This document shows positions 25,197-33,498 of a stretch of 47,068 bases of DNA, piece after piece; within the stretch, counting starts at the first letter, position 1; every line of letters begins with the position of its first letter. The translations under genes were made by a program, and so were the position numbers. Below the pieces are notes generated by a model. That model saw only the letters and a list, made by a program, of their open reading frames with translations, ran no database searches and was not told the DNA's origin. The stretch is taken from IMG/VR virus record IMGVR_UViG_3300035199_000718, positions 1 through 47,068 of that record; one strand, 5' to 3'. The stretch is from a virus.

Positions 25197-25868
25197 ATGA
25201 ACAATCGTTGGATTATAGTTTTTGATTGGGAAACTGACAGTCCAGACCCCACTAGTTGCAACCCTGTAGAATTAGCGGCAATTCCTATTGACCCAAGGAC
25301 TTTAGATATTAAAGTCGATAAGGCGTTTAATGCGACTATCAAGCCGCCGGGAATTACTAAAGAAGATTACTTCACAGATGAAAAACAAAAAACCATTGAG
25401 TGGCACGCAAAGCAAAGAGGTGTAACAAGCGAAGATATTATTAAAACATGGAAGTCCGGTAAAAGCGAAAAGATTGTTTGGAAAAACTTCTGTGAGTATT
25501 GTAAAAAATTTGAGATCGAAAAATCAAGAAACAACTGGTATACAGAACCTATTGCTGCTGGTTATAACATTATAGGTTTTGATTTACCAATTTGTGAGCG
25601 ACTTGCTAAAAAGCATAAAACTAAAATGCCCTTTGCAAAAGTGACCAAGATAGATATCATGGACATGCTATTCTATTGGCTTGAAAATCTAGATGAGCCA
25701 CAAAACATGAGGCTTGATACCATGCGAGATTGGTTTGGTATTAAAGCAGAACAGGCGCACGAGGCATTGTCCGATACAATGGATAGTGCAAAACTACTCA
25801 CGCAATTTATGAAATTCCATCGACGACAATCAAGTGTGGCTAAATTTAAGGGAGCAATGAGTGGCTGA
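25197..25868 (+). CDS. DEDDh 3'-5' exonuclease (epsilon/DnaQ-like)
   Basis: A 223-aa exonuclease of the DnaQ superfamily: ExoI FDWETDS (Asp10, Glu12), ExoII AAGYNIIGFDLPIC (Asp129) and ExoIII AHEALSDTMDSAKLL (His188, Asp193), giving the DEDDh set. It would remove misincorporated nucleotides 3' to 5'. Its gene lies between the two halves of the polymerase, 9 bases after the first and overlapping the second by 8, so it is very likely the proofreading subunit of this enzyme. Between ExoI and ExoII is a longer insert than in E. coli epsilon. There is no sign of a mobile or homing element. Confidence 0.9.
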   Translation: MNNRWIIVFDWETDSPDPTSCNPVELAAIPIDPRTLDIKVDKAFNATIKPPGITKEDYFTDEKQKTIEWHAKQRGVTSEDIIKTWKSGKSEKIVWKNFCEYCKKFEIEKSRNNWYTEPIAAGYNIIGFDLPICERLAKKHKTKMPFAKVTKIDIMDMLFYWLENLDEPQNMRLDTMRDWFGIKAEQAHEALSDTMDSAKLLTQFMKFHRRQSSVAKFKGAMSG

Positions 25869-27507
25869 AGTTTTTGAATGTGGGTGTAAATTTGAAGTGC
25901 TTGGTGGTGATATTATATATGATCCCAACATCGAGACATTACCACTAAATTGCGAGCATACTTGGGATATAATTTCCGAAGGGAATACCAAGGGTGTCTT
26001 CCAACTAGAATCGCAGCTTGGTCGTAGTATGTCAGAAAAGGTTAAGCCTCGTAATATTGAGGAGCTTTCTGATTTAATTGCTATCATTAGACCCGGATGT
26101 ATGGAAGCTATCGTTGATGGGAAAAGTCTCACGCAACACTATATAGACCGTAAGCAGGGCATAGATCCTGTAGAGTATTTCCACGGCGCACTTAAACCAA
26201 TTCTTTCTAGTACCTATGGTATATTAGTTTATCAAGAACAGGCTTTGTTGATAGCTAGAGATATCGGCGGTTTTAATTTGCAAGAAGCAGACATTCTTCG
26301 CAAGGCTATTGGTAAGAAAAATGTCTCCTTAATGGCAGAGTTGCGAAATCAATTTATTGAAAAAGCCGAAGTCAAAGGAACTGTTAATAAAGAACAAGCT
26401 GAAGAAATTTTTGGATGGATCGAAAAATCACAAAGATATTCTTTTAATAAGTCTCACTCAGTTAGTTACGCATACAACGCATATCTTACAGCCTATACCA
26501 AACAACATTTTCCACATGAATTTTTTACAGCATACCTTAAGCATTCTATTGGAAAACCAGATGCATATTTAGAAATAGAGGAGCTAGTAAACAATGCACG
26601 ATTAATGAATATTCATGTTCAACCCCCGAATATTAAACAGATGAATAAATATTTTACATTAGTCATTGACACATTACCAACTTTTGGTATTACAGAAATT
26701 AAGGGGGTTGGTGGTTCAGTATATGATAAAATGGTGCTATGTTTAGAAAAAAATAAAATAGATTTAAAAACATGCGACTGGGACACATTTCTTATTGGTT
26801 TTGGTCCATGCATAAAGGTAGATGCTTTTGAAGCTTTAATTCTTAGCGGTGCTTTAGACTGTTTTAAGATCAGTCGTAGTAAAATGAATCATGAGTTAAA
26901 AATGTTTAGAGAATTAAGTAAAAGAGAGATTCCGTGGATAGAAAAATTCAAACAAGACAATGCCAAGAAAAACTTTACCGATTGTATTCAAGCGATGCTT
27001 GATAAAAACGATTGGTCAAACAGACACAGGCCAATTTTCAGAAAAGACAGGGTTGAGGTTGTAGAAAGTATTATCGACTCTTTAAACAATCCGGGCTATG
27101 AACTGGTGGATTTACCCGGATGGAAAGCCAGACAAGAGGAAAAATACTTAGGTGTTTCGTTAACCTGTGCCAGAGTAGACGAATACGATACCAGCGGAGC
27201 AAATTGTACCTGTAAGGAATATGTGGATGGCTTTAATTGTAAGGGTACAATAAGAATAGCCGCTCAGGTGGATGGCGTTAGAGAATGGAAAATTAAAAAG
27301 GGAAACTCTAAGGGGCAAAATATGGGCTTTGTAACGATCAGCGATGGAACGTGTAGTCTCGACAGTGTAACAGTTTTTTCTGAAGAATGGAATAAATATG
27401 CAAAAGATATTACAGAAGGAAACGTACTATTATTAATAGGTAGTAGAGATAAAAAAAGAGGAAGTTTTTTAATAAAGTCGGTATCTAAGGTTAAAAACCT
27501 AGCTTAG
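25861..27507 (+). CDS. DNA polymerase III alpha, C-terminal part (fingers to OB)
   Basis: A 548-aa protein beginning at GTG 25861 that continues the DnaE sequence where the 23322 gene stops: NIETLPLNCEHTWDIISEG and GVFQLES match the segment that follows the third catalytic Asp in DnaE. Then come IIRPG, KPILSSTYGILVYQEQ, DILRKAIGKK, FNKSHSVSYAYNAYLTAY (fingers), an HhH-like FGITEIKGVGG and an OB-type domain near the end (MGFVTISDGTCSLDSVTVF). The two parts total 1169 aa, the normal DnaE size. The first 17 residues are extra; Cys7, Cys9, Cys31 and His33 might bind zinc at the junction. No clamp-loader-binding motif is obvious. Confidence 0.92.
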   Translation: MAEVFECGCKFEVLGGDIIYDPNIETLPLNCEHTWDIISEGNTKGVFQLESQLGRSMSEKVKPRNIEELSDLIAIIRPGCMEAIVDGKSLTQHYIDRKQGIDPVEYFHGALKPILSSTYGILVYQEQALLIARDIGGFNLQEADILRKAIGKKNVSLMAELRNQFIEKAEVKGTVNKEQAEEIFGWIEKSQRYSFNKSHSVSYAYNAYLTAYTKQHFPHEFFTAYLKHSIGKPDAYLEIEELVNNARLMNIHVQPPNIKQMNKYFTLVIDTLPTFGITEIKGVGGSVYDKMVLCLEKNKIDLKTCDWDTFLIGFGPCIKVDAFEALILSGALDCFKISRSKMNHELKMFRELSKREIPWIEKFKQDNAKKNFTDCIQAMLDKNDWSNRHRPIFRKDRVEVVESIIDSLNNPGYELVDLPGWKARQEEKYLGVSLTCARVDEYDTSGANCTCKEYVDGFNCKGTIRIAAQVDGVREWKIKKGNSKGQNMGFVTISDGTCSLDSVTVFSEEWNKYAKDITEGNVLLLIGSRDKKRGSFLIKSVSKVKNLA

Positions 27508-27538
27508 ATAAGATACTATACTATATATGAGGATTGCT

Positions 27539-28054
27539 ATGGAAGATTTAATCGAAAAGAACATGGGATTGGTACTTACAATAGTTAATAAGTTTAATCC
27601 TAAAAATCAAACTGAAAAAGAAGAATTTATTCAAGCGGGTCGGATCGGCTTGTGGAAAGCTCTAACAAAGTTCTCAGAAAATGGTGGTAGTAAATTCTCT
27701 CCATATGCGTGGAACCCCATAAGATGGGAAATAATTAAAGAAATAAATTCCATTAAAGGAAAAAAACATATAGAATTTGCCGGATCTGGTAAGGACGTAG
27801 AGCTTTATGCACAACAACGCTATGGTCGTAGGTTCGATACAGACCCAGTAAAAACTAACAAAACAGAAGAATCTACGTTCTGGGAATTATTACCAAATAG
27901 CTTAACTGAAATAGAACGCGAAATTATTATATTAAAGCTAGCTGGTTATACTTTTAAAGAAATATCTACCAATCTCAACCAAACAAGAGCTAACATTAAA
28001 AAATTATTTGATAGCTCCGTTAATAAGATACGCGAAACAAATAAGTATGAATAA
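27539..28054 (+). CDS. Sigma-70-family RNA polymerase sigma factor
   Basis: A 171-aa sigma-like protein. ATG 27539 follows GAGG; ATG 27527 is in frame but lacks one. Residues 1-75 carry region 2 (EFIQAGRIGLWKALTKFSEN and SKFSPYAWNPIRWEIIKEI), and the C-terminal 50 residues carry a region 4 helix-turn-helix (LTEIEREIIILKLAGYTFKE then a recognition helix RANIKKLFDSS). There is no regions 1 or 3 domain, as in small alternative or phage late sigma factors. It would redirect host RNA polymerase to phage promoters, possibly those with the GTATAATA element. The gene overlaps the first glycosyltransferase gene by 8 bases. Confidence 0.85.
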   Translation: MEDLIEKNMGLVLTIVNKFNPKNQTEKEEFIQAGRIGLWKALTKFSENGGSKFSPYAWNPIRWEIIKEINSIKGKKHIEFAGSGKDVELYAQQRYGRRFDTDPVKTNKTEESTFWELLPNSLTEIEREIIILKLAGYTFKEISTNLNQTRANIKKLFDSSVNKIRETNKYE

Positions 28055-29702
28055 TAATAAAAAAAAGGTTTTAATAGTTAGTGAAGCACATCATCTAGGT
28101 TCTGGGTTTGGTACTTATGCATTAGAATTATTGACTAGACTACAGGCTACAAACAAGTATGTACTGGCTGAGTTTGCGTCCTATGGTAAGCCACGAACCG
28201 TTAATCCACAGTGGTTATATTACGCAAATGCGCCAGCTGATGAGGATCAGGAACAATTAAAACTCTATAATAGCAATCCTCTAAATCAATTTGGAGCATG
28301 GAGATTTGACAAAGTTTGTTTAGATTTTAAACCAGATATAGTTTTATGCTATCGAGATCCTTGGATGGACAATTGGATTCAAGACTCTCCACTTAGACCA
28401 TACTTTCATTGGGTGTGGATGCCAACTGTTGATTCCGCACCACAACGTCAAGAATGGATTGATACATTTGCACGATGTGACGCTATTCTAACCTATTCAG
28501 AGTTTGGAGGAGAAACACTTAAAGAGCAGGGTAAAGAACGTATTAATTACATAGGATGTGCCTCTCCCGGCATTCATAGCGAAGCCTACAAGCCGATCCC
28601 CAAGAAGCCACATCGCATTGCTATGGGGCTTGATCCAGATGCATTCATAGTAGGAACCGTTATGAGGAATCAAAAACGAAAGTTATTTTTTGAACTTATG
28701 AAAGCATTTCGTTTGTTTTTGGATCAGGCACCAAAGGAAGTTGCGCAAAAAACATTTTTATACTTACATACAAGCTATCCCGAAAAACAAGGATGGGATA
28801 TTGCACAAGGTATTATGTCTCATAATCTTTGTGGTAAGGTTCTTATGACGTATATTTGCAAAGTATGTGGTAAGTTTTTTCCATCTATGTTTCAGGACGC
28901 TTTAGGTAAGTGTAAGCATTGTGGAAATATGTCTGCTGTATGTCCTACAGTAGGTCTTGGATTGTCTGTAAAAGATCTAGGCAAAGTATATAATTTATTT
29001 GATATATATGCTCAATATGCTATATGTGAGGGGTTTGGTATGCCACAAGTCGAAGCCGGTGCTTGTGGAGTACCTGTGACAGCTACAGACTATAGCGCAA
29101 TGCACGACGTATTACACTTTACTAAAGGGTATCCCATACCTGTCGAAACTTTCTTTAGAGAATTAGAAACCGATGCTGAACGAGCTTATCCAAATAATCA
29201 GGCTTTTGCAGATATACTAATTAATTTTTTCACACAAAGTGAAGAAGAAAGAATGACAAAAGCTCTCGAAGTTCGAGAAAACACTGTTAGTCGATATAGT
29301 TGGGATGGTTCTGCTAAGGTTTGGGAAAAATATATAGACTCATATACGCCCCAAGGATTGCAAGGTCAATGGGATGCTCCACCGTCAATTATCAATATAC
29401 CAAATAAAATGCCCGAAAATATTTCGAACGAAGACTTTGTCACATGGATATATAACGATATTTTACATATGCCAGATAGACTTCATCAGTATGAATCAAC
29501 CAAGCTTGTCAGAGAGTTGGCATTCGGAGCTACGATGGGACAGGGTATGTTAGAGCCCATTACTAGACAACAGATTTATGATGGATCGAAACAAAGGTCT
29601 TATAATAGAAATCAAACAGAACATATTAGAGCAGGAAACATACCACTTCCACCAGAACGATTTATTATAGAAGCTCACGAAATGTTAAAGGAAAAATCAT
29701 GA
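28047..29702 (+). CDS. GT-B glycosyltransferase with inserted zinc ribbon
   Basis: A 551-aa GT4-like enzyme. The N-terminal half has VSEAHHLGSGFGTYALELL and a DAILTYSEFGGETL segment; the C-terminal half has GTVMRNQKRKLFFELMKAF and the donor-site signature YAICEGFGMPQVEAGACGVPVTATDYSA. Uniquely, a zinc ribbon (Cys271, Cys274, Cys289, Cys292: CKVCG and CKHCG) is inserted between them, where standard GT-B enzymes have a loop. About 150 further residues follow the fold. ATG 28047 overlaps the sigma gene by 8 bases. Donor and acceptor unknown; the ribbon may bind a partner or nucleic acid. First gene of the glycan island. Confidence 0.85.
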   Translation: MNNNKKKVLIVSEAHHLGSGFGTYALELLTRLQATNKYVLAEFASYGKPRTVNPQWLYYANAPADEDQEQLKLYNSNPLNQFGAWRFDKVCLDFKPDIVLCYRDPWMDNWIQDSPLRPYFHWVWMPTVDSAPQRQEWIDTFARCDAILTYSEFGGETLKEQGKERINYIGCASPGIHSEAYKPIPKKPHRIAMGLDPDAFIVGTVMRNQKRKLFFELMKAFRLFLDQAPKEVAQKTFLYLHTSYPEKQGWDIAQGIMSHNLCGKVLMTYICKVCGKFFPSMFQDALGKCKHCGNMSAVCPTVGLGLSVKDLGKVYNLFDIYAQYAICEGFGMPQVEAGACGVPVTATDYSAMHDVLHFTKGYPIPVETFFRELETDAERAYPNNQAFADILINFFTQSEEERMTKALEVRENTVSRYSWDGSAKVWEKYIDSYTPQGLQGQWDAPPSIINIPNKMPENISNEDFVTWIYNDILHMPDRLHQYESTKLVRELAFGATMGQGMLEPITRQQIYDGSKQRSYNRNQTEHIRAGNIPLPPERFIIEAHEMLKEKS

Positions 29703-30817
29703 ACGTGCTATTTATTGGGCCATATAGACAACAGGACGAATGGGGTCGTAAAAGTCGCGCCATTCTACAATCATTACAGCGTAGTCAGCACAATATTACA
29801 GCCCGACCAATATTTTTATCATCGAGCAACCAATACGATACATATCAAGAAATTGCAGAACATAATATCTCCAATAGTTATGATATGTTAATACAATTTT
29901 TGTTGCAGCCATATGCGGTTTATAACGGTAGCATTGCAAAAAATATAGGGATTTTTAATAGCGAAACCCTTCCCGCGCAAGTTCCTATAGCACAATTGAC
30001 CAAAGAATTATTAATGGATGAAATTTGGACAGAAAGCGATTCCATTCAACAGAGATTGCAACAAGTCTTACAAGATCATACCAACAATACCAAAGTTGTT
30101 GCCATGCCTCCTTCATTAGATGTTGAACATCTGTCAACCACTCCAAGCGTTTCGATTAAAAGTTCTCATCCAGACTTGGCTAATAAATTTATTTTTTACT
30201 ACATAGGAAATCCTATGGATGACAAAGACGCATTTAAAGAAACCCTTATTGCATATAGCAAAGCATTTTGTTATCAAGACGAGGTATGTCTTATTGTTTT
30301 TTCAGATATAGTAATACCGCAAGAAAAAATGGAGAGCGTTTTAAAAGAATGTACGGAATTGATGCATGATGTACGACCACCTACACAAAAACCGATGATC
30401 AAATTTTTAATGCCGCCCAATGGAGTGTGGAGTACAGAAGAAAGAGTAGCATTACACATAGAAGGTGACTGTTTGGTTGCCCCTAGCTATAGCCTATCGG
30501 CTACTTCAACGGTATTAGAAGCGGGATTATACAATAGCACCCCGATTATTAACAAGGGGAATGCCGCATTTGAATGCCTAACCGAAGAAAACTCATGGGG
30601 AATAGAATCATACGAAGATATTTGTATGTATAAGACAAGGCCTTTGAATAGTAGGTTTACATCCAACGAATTATGGCGTAAGCCTATTATTCGCTCTTTA
30701 AGCGCAATCATGAAGACGTGCTTTCTTGATAAGTTCAAACGTGATGAAAAAATAAAAGCCAATAGTCAATTACGAAACTATTTTAGCAATATATCTTATG
30801 AGAATCTTTTAAAATAA
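29699..30817 (+). CDS. GT-B-like glycosyltransferase
   Basis: A 372-aa protein with the layout of GT-B enzymes: FIGPYRQQDEWGRKSRAILQ at the start, KNIGIFNSETLPAQVP and FIFYYIGNPMDDKDAFKETL in the middle, and APSYSLSATSTVLEAGLYNS with Glu at the donor site near the end. It overlaps the preceding gene by ATGA. The classical GT4 Glu-x7-Glu pair is not clean, so the family is uncertain. It probably works with the neighbouring transferases on one glycan. Confidence 0.7.
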   Translation: MNVLFIGPYRQQDEWGRKSRAILQSLQRSQHNITARPIFLSSSNQYDTYQEIAEHNISNSYDMLIQFLLQPYAVYNGSIAKNIGIFNSETLPAQVPIAQLTKELLMDEIWTESDSIQQRLQQVLQDHTNNTKVVAMPPSLDVEHLSTTPSVSIKSSHPDLANKFIFYYIGNPMDDKDAFKETLIAYSKAFCYQDEVCLIVFSDIVIPQEKMESVLKECTELMHDVRPPTQKPMIKFLMPPNGVWSTEERVALHIEGDCLVAPSYSLSATSTVLEAGLYNSTPIINKGNAAFECLTEENSWGIESYEDICMYKTRPLNSRFTSNELWRKPIIRSLSAIMKTCFLDKFKRDEKIKANSQLRNYFSNISYENLLK

Positions 30818-30826
30818 AGGACAACG

Positions 30827-31792
30827 ATGCTAACTGTTAATAACATTATACGGTCTGTTTATAGGGCGTCTCCTAGTTCTGATATTGATAAGTTCAATAT
30901 ACTATCAATAGGTCCAAATAATGAAAAGTACCTATCCCTCTTAGCCCAAACAGAGCATAAGTTTTACATCCTTCCTGAGAATCCATGGAATGAACTGATA
31001 GAAAATAAACCCTCGAATATCCAAGACATAACATTACTGCTGGACGATCTAGATTTTATTATCTGCTACAATCGAGCAGAACAATACGAACACGCCCAGT
31101 ATTGGTCAAAACAATTACATGTTCCAATCATCCTTGTTGATATGTGTAGTGCCAACCTAATTAGACCTCAACACCTATTAGAAGGAGTTAGTGTTACGAA
31201 TAGAGAACTACTTAATAAGCAGCCAGCTTTAAGAGTGTCTTGTACTGAGTATATACAAGAGTCATGGAGTAATACTAAATCTATCGTAATTCCTATTGGA
31301 ATAGATACTAATAAATTTAAAGCTAATAAACCTGAAAATGAAGTATATGTTGCGATTGATAATAACACAGTACAGCAAATTGGTAATGTAATAGCTGGCC
31401 ACATAGGTAATAATTATCAAGTAATTCCTACAGACCATGACAACTTAAACGACATCTCATTAAACAAGGCTAAATACTTTATCAATACTAACAAGAGTAT
31501 TACGGTTAAAACACTAGAGGCTATGGCGGCAGGAGCGATTGTAATATCGTTGAGAACGCCAGATTCTGAAAAGTATATAGACAATTATAAAACCGGCGTA
31601 CTTATTGACCGTATAGAAAATATTATGATGGTCCTAGACACTTTTGAAGGGCCAGATATAGAACTGGCAAAAGAAATATCGACGAACGCACGCCAAAAAA
31701 TTATCGATGAGCATTCTATGGAAAGCTTCTTGTCTAAATGGCATCAGGCTTTTAATATAGTTCGTTCAACTTTTTATGTTCCTGAAATTTAA
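30827..31792 (+). CDS. GT-B-like glycosyltransferase (family 4-like C-terminus)
   Basis: A 321-aa protein whose C-terminal third has the GT4 donor-site pattern: SITVKTLEAMAAGAIVISLR followed by KTGVLIDRIENIM. The N-terminal half has LLDDLDFIICYNRAEQYEHA and the linker motif SIVIPIGIDTNKFK that joins the two GT-B domains. It is somewhat short for GT4 (usually 350-400 aa). AAGG precedes ATG 30827. Substrate unknown. Confidence 0.7.
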   Translation: MLTVNNIIRSVYRASPSSDIDKFNILSIGPNNEKYLSLLAQTEHKFYILPENPWNELIENKPSNIQDITLLLDDLDFIICYNRAEQYEHAQYWSKQLHVPIILVDMCSANLIRPQHLLEGVSVTNRELLNKQPALRVSCTEYIQESWSNTKSIVIPIGIDTNKFKANKPENEVYVAIDNNTVQQIGNVIAGHIGNNYQVIPTDHDNLNDISLNKAKYFINTNKSITVKTLEAMAAGAIVISLRTPDSEKYIDNYKTGVLIDRIENIMMVLDTFEGPDIELAKEISTNARQKIIDEHSMESFLSKWHQAFNIVRSTFYVPEI

Positions 31793-31805
31793 AAAAGGTA
31801 TTAGG

Positions 31806-32201
31806 ATGAATATTAACTTAGTAACTCGTGATGATAGCCCAAGCATTGCTGATCATCAGAATATTTTAATTGGAAACTTAGAACAACTACCCAATAATAT
31901 ATGTAAAAGTATTATCATAAACGGAACGTTTAATGTATTAAATCCTAACCAGTGTGATCTATTAATTCATAAAATTAGACATAATGGTATTTTACAGATT
32001 TCTTCGGTAGATGCTATGGAATTAGCTTTCGCATTTACACAAGGGAGTATAGACATAAACCAATTCACCTCTTTTACCCAACACTCACAGCAACAACATA
32101 CGCTATTAGAGACAAAAGTATTTTTAGAGCAGCGGGGATATATTATTGAAACCGCAGGTATAAAAGATCTAACTTTTTATATTAAGGCTAAACGACCATG
32201 A
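31806..32201 (+). CDS. Methyltransferase-like fragment
   Basis: A 131-aa protein resembling the second half of class I SAM methyltransferases: LIHKIRHNGILQISSVDAME looks like the post-motif strand (L.pGG.l.i...D), and the end LEQRGYIIETAGIKDLTFYI like the last beta hairpin. The SAM-binding GxGxG motif of the first half is absent, so it may be inactive, act as a partner, or have another function. ATG 31806 has AAAGG upstream. Overlaps the next gene by ATGA. Confidence 0.5.
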   Translation: MNINLVTRDDSPSIADHQNILIGNLEQLPNNICKSIIINGTFNVLNPNQCDLLIHKIRHNGILQISSVDAMELAFAFTQGSIDINQFTSFTQHSQQQHTLLETKVFLEQRGYIIETAGIKDLTFYIKAKRP

Positions 32202-33016
32202 CAGAGACAGAGCAAAAAACTAGCATAGCTTCAACAATATGTTTAAATTGTGTATTTGCAAATTACACAGACAAGGTACAAACAGGATGTAGTGCGAATC
32301 GACTTGAATTATTTAAAAAGGCTAAGCAAGAAATTTCAGAAGTGCCCCTTGAAGATAAAACTACTTTTGTGATTGAAGGTAAAACCTGTGTTTACTATAG
32401 AAATAAAGCATGGGCCGAATCATACTATAAAACCAAAGATACCGAACATATCTTATCAAAAATAAAACAAGAGTTAAAAATTCCATACCATGCTATATTG
32501 TTCTTTCGAAAGAATGATACGTTAGAACAATTAAAAAACAAACTAATACAACTAGATCAGCAAAGTGTCAAACCCAAGATATTAACTATTCTAGATCGAT
32601 CCCACAGCGTTAATGTGGTAACTGATCAAATTATGGAACTATGTCAACAATTTAATTTTGAACATTGGCGAGTACAAAAAATTCAAGCAACAGACCAATT
32701 GGACAATGACGTTATAGACTTGGCATATGATTCTACTAAGAATTTAAAATATATGTTTTATATAATATTTGAAACTTCACAAGACATTCCTATCACTCTA
32801 TCGCAAGAGATTCATAAATCTTTACATGACGATATGAAAGCATTTACTATACTCTTACCAAATAAAAACCAAATAGGTAAAACGGTATTAAATATTGCGC
32901 ATAAAAAATATGCTGGTAATTCTTTTACGGTTCCTCTAGAAAAGAAAATACTACATTATGATGATGCTCCTCACTTAATTAAAAAGGTTGAAGAAATATG
33001 TCCGAGTCTCCAGTAA
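32198..33016 (+). CDS. Unknown protein with N-terminal four-Cys cluster, possibly GT-A-like
   Basis: A 272-aa protein. The first 65 residues hold Cys15, Cys18, Cys31 and Cys64 (CLNC, GC, KTC), a spacing that could bind a zinc or Fe-S. From about residue 90 the sequence YHAILFFRKNDTLEQLKNKL with DQQSVKPKILTILDRS resembles the first strands of GT2 (GT-A) glycosyltransferases, but no DxD is seen. It is embedded in the glycan block and coupled to both neighbours. Confidence 0.55.
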   Translation: MTETEQKTSIASTICLNCVFANYTDKVQTGCSANRLELFKKAKQEISEVPLEDKTTFVIEGKTCVYYRNKAWAESYYKTKDTEHILSKIKQELKIPYHAILFFRKNDTLEQLKNKLIQLDQQSVKPKILTILDRSHSVNVVTDQIMELCQQFNFEHWRVQKIQATDQLDNDVIDLAYDSTKNLKYMFYIIFETSQDIPITLSQEIHKSLHDDMKAFTILLPNKNQIGKTVLNIAHKKYAGNSFTVPLEKKILHYDDAPHLIKKVEEICPSLQ

Positions 33017-33498
33017 TTTTAATAGCAATGGCAGACAATGAAAAGCCAATCAAACAGCAGAATTATGATCATTTATCGGTAGTGTACAACCCATCACCCG
33101 TAAGCTCAACAAAAATAGAAAGCGATTTTTATAATAGTATTCCATCAATATCCCACCAAGCAGACATGTATGGTTTTTTACCTACATACGCTGATCTTAC
33201 ATTTGATTATAGTATAGATAAAATTGTTAAATTTTTTATGCAAGACGAAATGATCAATCTTATAGTCTGTGATCTAATTCATCAATATAAAAACTTTACA
33301 GCATATGAATACATTCAGCCAGAATCTCGTGCAAATAACATACCATTTTTTATTCGCAACTCCATTAAAGATAGAATTAATTTTGCTGATAACGGCCCTA
33401 TACTTCAAAACCAACTCAACACGCTACAAGAGCAAGGAAACACTATATTTCATATCGCTGAGCCTTTAATTACTATAAATAAAGAAGGCGATGCATGA
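32998..33498 (+). CDS. Unknown protein in glycan block
   Basis: A 166-aa protein. It has the pattern of part of a GT-A-like domain (EMINLIVCDLIHQY, then RANNIPFFIRNSI and FHIAEPLITI), but no catalytic motif I can name. It overlaps its upstream neighbour by 19 bases and the nucleotidyltransferase gene by ATGA. It may be a subunit or a reduced transferase. Confidence 0.5.
   Translation: MSESPVILIAMADNEKPIKQQNYDHLSVVYNPSPVSSTKIESDFYNSIPSISHQADMYGFLPTYADLTFDYSIDKIVKFFMQDEMINLIVCDLIHQYKNFTAYEYIQPESRANNIPFFIRNSIKDRINFADNGPILQNQLNTLQEQGNTIFHIAEPLITINKEGDA

Noticed and set aside
25187-25870. Simple frameshift or assembly error in one dnaE gene
   Set aside because: A complete 223-aa exonuclease gene with all catalytic motifs lies between the halves, and the second half has its own start and a new N-terminus.
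25100-25960. Split intein at the DNA polymerase junction
   Set aside because: The first half ends in an ordinary DnaE sequence with no intein N-terminal Cys block, and the second half has no His-Asn plus Cys/Ser splice junction.
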